A stretch of 5,892 nucleotides of DNA from Chloroflexota bacterium (GTDB taxonomy: Bacteria; Chloroflexota; Limnocylindria; Limnocylindrales; CSP1-4), in the NCBI GenBank assembly GCA_021786915.1, contig JAJYMP010000609.1:1-5892 (forward strand), given 5' to 3'. The notes under the pieces are model-generated. The model saw nothing but the letters and a program-made list of their open reading frames with translations. It was not told the origin of the DNA and did not search any database. Both the position numbers and the translations under genes were made by a program. Below, in pieces: positions 1 to 5,665 of this stretch. The first letter of the stretch is position 1, and each line of letters begins with the position of its first letter.

Positions 1-2
1 GG

Positions 3-86
3 GCGGCGTTCGAGCTGCTGTCCGAGCCGACCCCGCTCCAGGCCCGCGCGTTCGAGCTGATCGGGGTCGCTCCCGCGGGCGTGTAG
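3..86 (+). pseudogene. Unidentified C-terminal gene tail at the window edge
   Basis: An open frame runs in from the left edge and ends at a TAG (84-86). It encodes about 27 residues containing EPTPLQARAFELIGV. The composition and amphipathic pattern look like genuine protein rather than a shadow frame. The short 'TPLQ-RA-ELLGV' style ending is reminiscent of some transposase C-termini, but that is a weak impression from memory. It could be the true end of an intact gene lying outside the window, or part of a decayed region. No function is assigned. Confidence 0.3.
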
Positions 87-152
87 TCAGAACGGCGCGC
101 CTCATCGAACCGGATCCGTGCTCGAATCCGCCCGCCGGGCGCTGGAAGTTCA

Positions 153-251
153 GTCCAGGCGATCCGCGGGATCGTCCACGAAGGGCTGACGCCGCAGGCT
201 GCGCTCGAGCTGTACGAGGAGCTGAGGGGCCGCGTGCCGGTCACGACCTGA
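153..251 (+). pseudogene. Possible decayed gene tail, unidentified
   Basis: In the same frame as the preceding tail, and after a poor-looking stretch, about 32 protein-like residues end at TGA (249-251). They include IRGIVHEGLTPQAALELYEE. The helical pattern followed by a short basic end loosely resembles the C-terminus of NAD(P)-dependent glycerol-3-phosphate dehydrogenase (GpsA), but the match is too short to name. No plausible start codon with a ribosome binding site precedes it. It is best read as a remnant of a gene whose body is gone. Chance remains possible. Confidence 0.25.
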
Positions 252-352
252 GCGACGCGCGAGCGGTCAACTCGTCACCCTGACGGCCCAGCACCCCGGA
301 CATCGCGATGCCACACCGGCCGGATACGCCCGCGAACTTCAGCAGATAACTG

Positions 353-796
353 AGGCTCTTCGCTCGGGGCGCCAGGCTCGGCGCGCCTTCCATGAGCGCA
401 GGCCGCGCCTCGACACGCCCGCCAGTTGTCTGCTGTATTGCCGCCGGTGTTCGACGCGCCGCCGGCGCCGAGACGTTCCGCTCGGCGGTGATCGCGGCCC
501 TCGCCGCGGTCAACATCGTCTCCGGTTCGGCCGTGATCGACTTCCTGCTCGACTTCAGCCTGACCAAGCTCGTGGCCGGCGACGAACGGTGTGGGCGGGC
601 CCTGAGCTTCGTGCGCAAGGTGCAGCCGACCGACCATCTGCCGGTTGCGACCTCGTCGACCGGCTGATGAGCGACCAGCAAGTGATCACTGCGCGCACGC
701 CATGGCCAACTGGGAGCCGAAGCTGTACCGCCCTCGCCGGTGACCGTGCGCGACAACCGCGAGGCGCGGCTCAGGGCCGGCGGCAAGGACCCGTAG
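353..796 (+). pseudogene. Decayed trimethylamine methyltransferase (MttB)-family gene, C-terminal remnant
   Basis: Pieces in three reading frames line up, in order, with the C-terminal part of MttB-family corrinoid-dependent methyltransferases, as recalled from the family. First, frame 2 (about 440-664) gives an Ala-rich helix, then AVIDFLLDFSLTKLV, GDERCG and ALSFVRKVQPTDHLP. This frame then hits TGA at 665-667 and again at 668-670. Second, frame 1 (about 649-690) gives DLVDRLMSDQQVI, matching the usual 'L.DQHLI' segment. Third, frame 0 (about 684-733) gives DHCAHAMANWEPKLYRP. Fourth, frame 2 again (731-793) gives PSPVTVRDNREARLRAGGKD, then TAG at 794-796.

At least three frame changes mean the protein cannot be made as written. 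Upstream of about 440 the similarity fades, and a TAA in frame 2 at 347-349 blocks any longer frame. The intact family is roughly 450-500 residues, so only the last third or less survives. The remnant converges on lipA and ends 27 bp from the lipA stop. The family assignment comes from remembered motifs, not a search. Confidence 0.6.
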
Positions 797-822
797 GGTC
801 GCGGCTGCGATGGGGCCGCCCG

Positions 823-1809
823 TCAGGCTCCCGCCGGCACCACGCGACCGTCAGCGTCGATGACGGCGCGGCGGGCGGCCGCTCGATCGGCGGCGCCCGG
901 GACCTGGTCGCGGGCGTGGTAGCTCGACCGGACCAGGGGGCCGCTCTCGACGTGCTTGAACCCGAGGCCGAGCCCCTCCTCGCGCATCTCGGCGAACTCG
1001 TCGGGGTGGTAGTAGCGCTCCACCGGGAGGTGCTGCGCGGTGGGCCGCAGGTACTGGCCGATCGTGAGGATGTCGCAGTCCACGGCGCGGAGGGCCTCGA
1101 ACGCCTCGGTCATCTCCTCGCGGGTCTCGCCCAGGCCCACCATCAGGCTCGACTTGGTGAGCGCCTCGTGCCCGTACTCGCGGGCGTACGCCTTCGCCCG
1201 CTGGAGCACGCCCAGCGTGCGGTCCCAGCGCGCGCGCTTGCGCACGGGCTTCTGGAGGCGGCGCACGGTCTCGAGGTTGTGGTTGAGGATGTCCGGCCCT
1301 GCGAGGATGACCTCGCGGAGGGGCGCCTCGTCGCCGTTGAAGTCCGGGATCAGGACCTCGACGCCCATCCCCGGGCAGCGGGCGCGCAGCTCGCGGATCG
1401 TGGCGGCGAAGGCGCCGGCGCCGCCGTCGGGCAGGTCGTCGCGGGCGACGCTGGTGACCACGACGTGCTCGAGGCCCATGTACGCGATCGCCTCCGCCAC
1501 GCGCCGGGGCTCGTCGTCGTCGAACCACGTCGGGCGGCCCGTCTTGACGTTGCAGAACCCGCAGGCGCGGGTGCACACGTCGCCCAGGATCATCACCGTG
1601 GCCGTGCGCTGGTCCCAGCACTCGCCAAGGTTCGGGCACATGGCCTCCTGGCAGACGGTGTTGAGGTTCAGGCCGGCCAGCGTGCGGCGCAGGTCCTGGT
1701 AGGTCTCGCCGGCGGGCATCTTGGCCCGGATCCACTCGGGGTGGCGCCGGTGCTGGGCGACCGGGCGCTCGGCGCGACCGAGATCGAGGAAACGCAGGTC
1801 GCGGCTCAC
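823..1809 (-). CDS. lipA: Lipoyl synthase (radical SAM)
   Basis: LipA inserts two sulfur atoms into protein-bound octanoyl groups to make the lipoyl cofactor of 2-oxo acid dehydrogenases and the glycine cleavage H protein. It is a cytoplasmic enzyme with two [4Fe-4S] clusters.

All hallmark residues are present. The auxiliary-cluster cysteines are C53, C58 and C64, in CQEAMCPNLGEC. The radical-SAM cysteines C79, C83 and C86 form CTRACGFC, a CxxxCxxC motif. The C-terminal RSSYH motif at 294-298 supplies the unusual serine ligand.

The chosen start is the GTG at 1809-1807, giving 328 residues, normal for the family. It overlaps the TGA of the E2 gene as GTGA, which suggests translational coupling. 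An ATG 14 codons upstream would add a basic, unconserved stretch inside the E2 gene and is less likely. Placement directly after E2 means the enzyme that matures the lipoyl arm is made with its substrate. Stop is TGA. No convincing terminator is visible downstream. Confidence 0.96.
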   Translation of the reverse strand: MSRDLRFLDLGRAERPVAQHRRHPEWIRAKMPAGETYQDLRRTLAGLNLNTVCQEAMCPNLGECWDQRTATVMILGDVCTRACGFCNVKTGRPTWFDDDEPRRVAEAIAYMGLEHVVVTSVARDDLPDGGAGAFAATIRELRARCPGMGVEVLIPDFNGDEAPLREVILAGPDILNHNLETVRRLQKPVRKRARWDRTLGVLQRAKAYAREYGHEALTKSSLMVGLGETREEMTEAFEALRAVDCDILTIGQYLRPTAQHLPVERYYHPDEFAEMREEGLGLGFKHVESGPLVRSSYHARDQVPGAADRAAARRAVIDADGRVVPAGA

Positions 1810-3290
1810 GGCTGGTTGAGGTCCAGACCGGGGCCGACGCCCTCGAGCCACGCCTTGATGTCGCGCAGCATGGCCGCGCCGCCCGCGCCGTCGTTCGCGC
1901 GGTGGTCGATCCCCAGCACCATGTTCATCACCGGGCGGATCGCGATCACGTCGCCGTCGGGCGTGCTGACCACGACCGGGCGCTTGGTGATCGCCTCCAT
2001 CGTGACGATGCCCACCTCGGGCACGTTGATGATGGGCATCACGAGGGTCGTGCCGAGGTAGCCGGTGTTGTCGACGGTGAACGTGCCGCCGCCGAAGTCG
2101 TCGAGGCGCAGCCTGTTGGCGCGCGCCCGGCTGGCGAGGTCCGTGATCGCGAGGTTGAGCCCGTGGATCGAGAGCTGGTCGGCGTCCCGGACGACCGGCA
2201 CGATGAGCCCCTCGTCGACCGCGACCGCCACCCCGATGTTGATCCGCCGCTTGGCGAGCAGGCCCTGGTCGGTCCAGTGCGCGTTGAACGTGGGGTTGCG
2301 CTTGAGCGCCTCGGCGCTGGCCTTGACCACGAACGGGACGTACGAGAGGCCGATCCCGTCCTTCGCCTGGTAGCCACGCTTCTCGCGCTCGCGCAGGGCG
2401 ACGAGGCGGGTGACGTCCACCTCCATCTGGAGGTACGCGTGGGGGGCCTGGAGGGCGCGGGTCATCTGCGCGGCGATGCCCTTGCGCATCTGGCTCATGG
2501 GGACGAGGACCTCGTCCGTGTCGGGCGGGAAGACGATGCCGGCGGCGGGGCCGCCCTGGCCGCCGGGGGCCGCCGTCACAGGCTGGGCCGGGGCTTGCGT
2601 GCGCGCCGGGGCGGCCGGAGCCGGGGCAGCCGAGGCCGGAGCCGGGGCGGGCGATGCGGCCACGTGGCCGTTGGGAGCAGCAGAGCTCGTGCCAGCGGGC
2701 GATACGGACCCGGTGCGGATGGCCTCGACGCGCGCCAGGACGTCCTCGCGCGTGATCCGGCCGCCGCCTCCTGTGCCGACCAGCTGCGACGCCTCGAGGC
2801 CGTGCTCGCGGAGGAGGCGGCGCACGGCCGGGGTCATGCGGGCGTTCGGGTCGCCCGCCTCGTCGAGCTCGCCCGCTGCCGCGGGCGGCGTGCTGACCAC
2901 CATCGTCTGCGGTGCGGCGGTAGCGGGCGCGGGCGTGCCAGCGGGCGGCGCGGGGGCGTTGGCAGGTGCTTCGGTCTCGGCCTCCTCGCCGGCCTTGGCG
3001 GCCGGGGCGTTCGATGCCTCGGCAGCCGCCGGCGCCTTGGCAGCGCTCGCCTCGTCGGCCGTGTCGATGATCGCGATCTCGGCGTTGTTGGCGACGACGG
3101 CGCCCTCGGGCGCGAGGATCTCGCGCAGGACGCCCTCGAATGGCGACGGCACCTCGGCGTTCACCTTGTCGGTGATGACCTCGAGCAGGGGCTCGTACTT
3201 GGCCACCGCGTCGCCGGGCTGCTTCAGCCAGCGTCCGATCGTGCCCTCAGCCACGCTCTCGCCGAGCTGGGGCATCGTCACCTTGGCCAC
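1806..3290 (-). CDS. 2-oxo acid dehydrogenase E2, dihydrolipoamide acyltransferase (branched-chain type)
   Basis: This is the E2 core of a 2-oxo acid dehydrogenase complex. It takes the acyl group from E1 on a swinging lipoyl arm and transfers it to coenzyme A.

The order of domains over 494 residues is standard. A single lipoyl domain spans 1-77, with the modified lysine K42 in EVITDKVNAE. An Ala/Pro/Glu-rich linker covers 78-148. The peripheral subunit-binding domain (about 149-187) contains ARMTPAVRRLLREHGL and VGTGGGGRITREDVL. A second Ala/Pro linker covers 193-250. The catalytic acyltransferase domain runs from about 260 to 490, with the active site DHRANDG (H463, D467). The lineage-typical DHRANDGAGG form and the E1-beta style point to a branched-chain or related substrate, but specificity cannot be read from sequence alone; pyruvate is possible.

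The start is GTG, chosen because a GGAGG lies 9 bases upstream and MAKVTMPQLGE is the normal family N-terminus. The gene is separated from E1-beta by a nuclease-like gene and repeats, so it probably has its own promoter. Confidence 0.95.
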   Translation of the reverse strand: MAKVTMPQLGESVAEGTIGRWLKQPGDAVAKYEPLLEVITDKVNAEVPSPFEGVLREILAPEGAVVANNAEIAIIDTADEASAAKAPAAAEASNAPAAKAGEEAETEAPANAPAPPAGTPAPATAAPQTMVVSTPPAAAGELDEAGDPNARMTPAVRRLLREHGLEASQLVGTGGGGRITREDVLARVEAIRTGSVSPAGTSSAAPNGHVAASPAPAPASAAPAPAAPARTQAPAQPVTAAPGGQGGPAAGIVFPPDTDEVLVPMSQMRKGIAAQMTRALQAPHAYLQMEVDVTRLVALREREKRGYQAKDGIGLSYVPFVVKASAEALKRNPTFNAHWTDQGLLAKRRINIGVAVAVDEGLIVPVVRDADQLSIHGLNLAITDLASRARANRLRLDDFGGGTFTVDNTGYLGTTLVMPIINVPEVGIVTMEAITKRPVVVSTPDGDVIAIRPVMNMVLGIDHRANDGAGGAAMLRDIKAWLEGVGPGLDLNQP

Positions 3291-3299
3291 TGGGCGGTT

Positions 3300-3304
3300 C
3301 CTCC
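3300..3304 (-). promoter_or_regulatory. Ribosome binding site of the E2 gene
   Basis: On the minus strand GGAGG is followed by 9 bases and then the GTG at 3290-3288. This near-perfect Shine-Dalgarno sequence fixes the GTG as the E2 start, in agreement with the conserved N-terminus of the lipoyl domain. Confidence 0.8.
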
Positions 3305-3347
3305 GGTCGATCTCTTCGCCTGCGGGGACGCGGGCGCGCTGGGGCGG

Positions 3348-3353
3348 AACCTA
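3348..3353 (-). promoter_or_regulatory. Possible -10 element upstream of E2
   Basis: The minus strand reads TAGGTT in an otherwise very GC-rich stretch, 57 bases before the E2 start. It matches the TAnnnT pattern of primary-sigma -10 boxes. No good -35 hexamer is seen 16-18 bases further upstream. A separate promoter is expected here because E2 is split from E1-beta, but the motif is short and may be chance. Confidence 0.3.
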
Positions 3354-3410
3354 GTGTTGCGCATCCTGCGCCGTCGTGCCGCCATCGGGTCCATCGCTGG
3401 TCCATCAGGA

Positions 3411-3578
3411 CCGCCTCGGAAAGCTACCTCGTGCGATCGGGCCCGCCAACTGCGGTCTGGGCCCGCGCGGCAGGCTCGATCGCCGCGGTCGACGCCGCCT
3501 CGGAAAGCGACCTCGTGCGATCGGGCCCGCCAGCCATGTTCTGGGCGTGCGCGGCAGGCTCGATCGCCGCGGTCGACG
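3411..3578. repeat. Two tandem 84-bp direct repeats
   Basis: Unit 1 (3411-3494) and unit 2 (3495-3578) are directly adjacent and match at 76 of 84 positions by eye. Differences cluster in the middle (about units' positions 39-54), while both ends are nearly identical. Each unit holds GATCGGGCCCGCCA, with a GGGCCC palindrome, and TCGATCGCCGCGGTCGACG, with a CCGCGG palindrome. No convincing protein is encoded on either strand; the frames give only low-complexity Arg-rich sequence. The block lies between the nuclease-like gene and E2. Confidence 0.85.
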
Positions 3579-3699
3579 CCGCCTACGAAGCGCGTTCGTG
3601 CCCGTCGGCCGTTCGGTGGGAAGGCCCGCCCGCCACGATGAGGGCTCGTGCAAAGTGCCTGATCGGCCCCGATCCGCGCCGCCTACGAGCGACGCTCGT
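3579..3699. repeat. Degenerate copies 3 and 4 of the repeat's leading motif, with inverted repeats
   Basis: The unit-start motif CCGCCT recurs at 3579, exactly 84 bp after unit 2, and again at 3679, 100 bp later. In both late copies it is followed by a short inverted repeat: ACGAA-GCGCG-TTCGT at 3585-3599 and ACGAGC-GAC-GCTCGT at 3685-3699. The first two units carry a related but non-palindromic form (CGGAAAGC, then CCTCGTGC). The rest of unit 3 has diverged beyond alignment by eye. This suggests a decaying tandem array, or a dispersed hairpin-bearing repeat inserted several times. Confidence 0.55.
3661..3674. repeat. Perfect short inverted repeat GATCGG-CC-CCGATC
   Basis: Six-base arms flank a two-base centre, 85-98 bases downstream of the nuclease-like gene's stop on the minus strand. 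Together with the hairpin at 3685-3699 it could form a double stem at that gene's 3' end. No T-tract follows, so classic intrinsic termination is doubtful. It could equally be a protein-binding palindrome. Confidence 0.45.
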
Positions 3700-3758
3700 G
3701 TTCGGCGCCCACCCAGCCCGTGCCAGATGCCGAAGACGATGCCAGTTCGTGGATGGCG

Positions 3759-4514
3759 CTAGCTGGGCCGGTGCGCGTGCGTGGGGCGAAGCGCTCGCGG
3801 CGCGGCGATGCGTTTGGGACTGACGGGTCGACGGCCAGCACGACCCTCCTTCGTAACCGGCATGTACGCGAGCCCGGCCACCGACCCTACAGGCGTCGTA
3901 AGCCACGCGCGCAATGCACGCCCGCGCAGCGGATACGCCGTCCGGAGCACCGCGTCGTGGCGTGCGACCTGGCGCCGGGGCGTGCTCCCGTCGGGCAGCA
4001 CCAGCAACCTGGCCACCCGGACCGGCTCCCACCCGAAGCGCTCCTGAACCACCCGGGCGGCGAGCCGTGCCTTGACGTCGTGCCGTCGGAGCGTCTCCTC
4101 GACGGAGGCGAGCTCGGTCTTGACCTCGACGACGAGCAGCGTCCTGGTTGCCGCATGCCACGCGATGAGGTCGATTGACCCGCGCTCCCCGAACACGGCG
4201 AATGACACCTCGGGGCGCACCTCCCAGCCAAGGCCCTCGAGGCGCCGTAGGACGGCCTCGACAATGGCCGCGTGGCCCTCGTCGAGCAGCCTGTCGAGCT
4301 CCGCGCCGTGGAACAGGAGCTCGATCCGGAGCTCGCCTCCCAGCGCGCCGGCAACGCGCCGGAGCGCGCGGACAGACACGTCGGCGATGCGGCCGTTTTC
4401 GACCAGCGAGACAAGGTCCTGGCTGAGGCCGGCAGCCGCGCCAGCGTCGCGCTGCCGCCACCCAAGCCGATGGCGAAGCGCCCTGAACCGCCGTCCGAGC
4501 GACCTGTCATCCAT
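3759..4514 (-). CDS. XRE-type HTH protein fused to a PD-(D/E)XK-like nuclease domain
   Basis: The 251-residue product has two parts. Residues about 8-62 form an XRE/Cro-type helix-turn-helix, with GWRQRDAGAAAGLSQDLVSL, then VENGR and the usual downstream helix, implying sequence-specific DNA binding. Residues about 83-205 look like a restriction-endonuclease fold. E102 lies in an early strand, GSID gives D115, and LLVVEVKTEL gives E130 and K132, the D-(14)-ExK arrangement of PD-(D/E)XK nucleases. K148 follows in a helix. The basic, Arg/Pro-rich tail (about 222-251) looks unstructured and may be an extension of the true C-terminus.

Similar HTH-plus-EVKTEL proteins occur as annotated 'XRE family regulators' in actinobacteria (from memory). 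Their function is unknown to me, and nuclease activity here is inference.

Start is ATG at 4514-4512. No good Shine-Dalgarno is seen, but a GATAAG at 4544-4539 could be a -10 box for a short-leader transcript. The gene sits between E1-beta and E2, functionally out of place, suggesting insertion. Confidence 0.8.
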   Translation of the reverse strand: MDDRSLGRRFRALRHRLGWRQRDAGAAAGLSQDLVSLVENGRIADVSVRALRRVAGALGGELRIELLFHGAELDRLLDEGHAAIVEAVLRRLEGLGWEVRPEVSFAVFGERGSIDLIAWHAATRTLLVVEVKTELASVEETLRRHDVKARLAARVVQERFGWEPVRVARLLVLPDGSTPRRQVARHDAVLRTAYPLRGRALRAWLTTPVGSVAGLAYMPVTKEGRAGRRPVSPKRIAAPRALRPTHAHRPS

Positions 4515-4582
4515 GTCGCGCAGGATGACGGCGCCCGCTTATCCCGGACTCACGGCGTGCGAGGGTGACGATCCGGGCGGCG

Positions 4583-4603
4583 GGCCGGGATCAACCCCCG
4601 GCC
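4583..4603 (-). terminator. GC-rich hairpin downstream of E1-beta, possible terminator
   Basis: The minus strand has GGCCGGG, a 7-base loop and CCCGGCC, a perfect 7-bp G/C stem beginning 79 bases past the E1-beta stop. An alternative pairing shifted by a few bases is equally good. There is no T-run after it, so efficient intrinsic termination is uncertain. It could still cause pausing or protect the 3' end, separating E1-beta from the nuclease-like gene. Confidence 0.35.
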
Positions 4604-4681
4604 GGCCCACTCGGGACGCGACTCGTAGGGCGTCAGCATCGCCCGCAGGCGCGCCTCAACCGCGGGAGGGTCGCCTGCCCA

Positions 4682-5665
4682 TCAGTACGCCGCCAGCTTC
4701 CGGATCGCGTCGGCGATCTTGGCCGGGTTCAGCATGAACCAGTCCTCGAGGATGTGGTTGTACGGCATCGCCGGCGAGTCGGGCCCGGCGATCCGCGACA
4801 CCGGCCCGTCGAGGTAGTCGAACGCCTCCTCGGCGACGATCGCGGCGATCTCGGCCCCGTACCCGCCGAACCGGTTGTCCTCGTACACCACGAGGCACTT
4901 GCCCGTCTTGCGCACCGACCCCAGGAGTGTCTCGCGGTCGAGCGGCCGGAGCGTGCGCAGGTCGATCACCTCGCAGTCGATCCCCTCGTCGGCGACCCGC
5001 TCGGCGGCCTCGAGCGCGTAGTGGACCATCAGCCCGTAGGCCACGACCGTGAGCCGGCCCCCGGGCCGCCGCACCACCGCCCGCCCGAGCGGCACGGTGT
5101 ACTCACCGCCGGGCACGTCCCCGCGCACCGAGCGGTAGAGCTTCTTGTGCTCGAGGAACAGCACCGGGTCCTCGTCGCGGATCGAGGCGACCAGGAGGCC
5201 CTTGGCGTCGTGGGGCGTGGAGGGGACGACGGTCTTGATGCCCGGGATGTGGGTGAAGAACGCCTCGATCGACTGCGAGTGGTACATCGCGCCGTGGACG
5301 CCGCCGCCGTACGGGGCGCGGACGACCATGGGCACGCAGGACGCGCCCATCGTCCGGTAGCGCATGCGCGCCGCCTCGGACACCAGCTGGTTGAACGCCG
5401 GGAAGATGAAGTCGGCGAACTGGATCTCGGCGACCGGCCGCAGCCCGTTGAGCGCGGCGCCGATCGAGGTCCCCACGATCATCGACTCCGTGAGCGGCGT
5501 GTCGATCACGCGGTCGTCGCCGAATTCGGCCCACAGCCCGTCTGTGGCGAGGAACACGCCGCCCTTCTTGCCCACGTCCTCGCCCAGAACGATGACCGAC
5601 GCGTCGCGGCGCATCTCCTGGGCCATCGCCTCGCGCACGGCCTCGATGAAGGTCCGGACGGCCAT
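4682..5665 (-). CDS. 2-oxo acid dehydrogenase E1 component, beta subunit (branched-chain type)
   Basis: This is the beta subunit of the thiamine-diphosphate-dependent E1 decarboxylase. With E1-alpha it decarboxylates a 2-oxo acid and reductively acylates the lipoyl arm of E2.

The 327-residue length is normal for the family. Visible landmarks are VIVLGEDVGKKGGVF (24-38) and DTPLTESMIVG (55-65), where E60 is the conserved glutamate that activates the cofactor. FADFIFPAFNQLVSEAARMRYRT (83-105) belongs to the pyrimidine-binding domain. AMYHSQSIEAFF (126-137) carries H129. The C-terminal transketolase domain includes GLMVHYALEAAE and VIDLRTLRPLD. PVLFLEHKKLYR is typical of branched-chain and related E1-beta rather than of the pyruvate enzyme, which supports but does not prove the substrate class.

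The ATG overlaps the E1-alpha stop as TGATG, and a GGAGG lies 9 bases upstream. The two subunits are therefore translationally coupled. Stop is TGA. Confidence 0.96.
   Translation of the reverse strand: MAVRTFIEAVREAMAQEMRRDASVIVLGEDVGKKGGVFLATDGLWAEFGDDRVIDTPLTESMIVGTSIGAALNGLRPVAEIQFADFIFPAFNQLVSEAARMRYRTMGASCVPMVVRAPYGGGVHGAMYHSQSIEAFFTHIPGIKTVVPSTPHDAKGLLVASIRDEDPVLFLEHKKLYRSVRGDVPGGEYTVPLGRAVVRRPGGRLTVVAYGLMVHYALEAAERVADEGIDCEVIDLRTLRPLDRETLLGSVRKTGKCLVVYEDNRFGGYGAEIAAIVAEEAFDYLDGPVSRIAGPDSPAMPYNHILEDWFMLNPAKIADAIRKLAAY

Noticed and set aside
241..786. 181-codon minus-strand frame downstream of lipA
   Set aside because: The opposite strand carries the recognisable MttB-family blocks. 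This frame has no ribosome binding site and biased composition, so it is probably a shadow.
801..819. Possible lipA terminator hairpin (GCGGC, 9-base loop, GCCGC)
   Set aside because: Only five base pairs with a long loop and no T-tract; such stems are frequent by chance at this GC content.
1810..1851. Upstream ATG start for lipA (14 extra codons)
   Set aside because: It would add an unconserved basic stretch within the E2 gene. The GTG overlapping the E2 stop gives a normal LipA N-terminus.
589..2061. 490-codon plus-strand open frame
   Set aside because: It lies antisense to lipA and the end of E2, is rich in Arg/Ala/Gly/His/Val low-complexity sequence, and shows no family motif. Long antisense frames are expected opposite GC-rich genes.
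1902..3641. 579-codon plus-strand open frame
   Set aside because: It is antisense to the whole E2 gene and runs into the repeats. The composition (RRGGRGR, DRDHV) is typical of a shadow frame, while the opposite strand encodes a complete E2.
3405..3653. Arg-rich 82-codon minus-strand frame across the 84-bp repeats
   Set aside because: It is made almost wholly of RRRRPRRSSLP-type repeats, which follow from the period being divisible by three. It has no ribosome binding site and no family resemblance.
3411..3699. CRISPR array
   Set aside because: The units are 84 bp apart with nearly identical sequence throughout rather than short repeats with unique spacers, and no cas gene is present.
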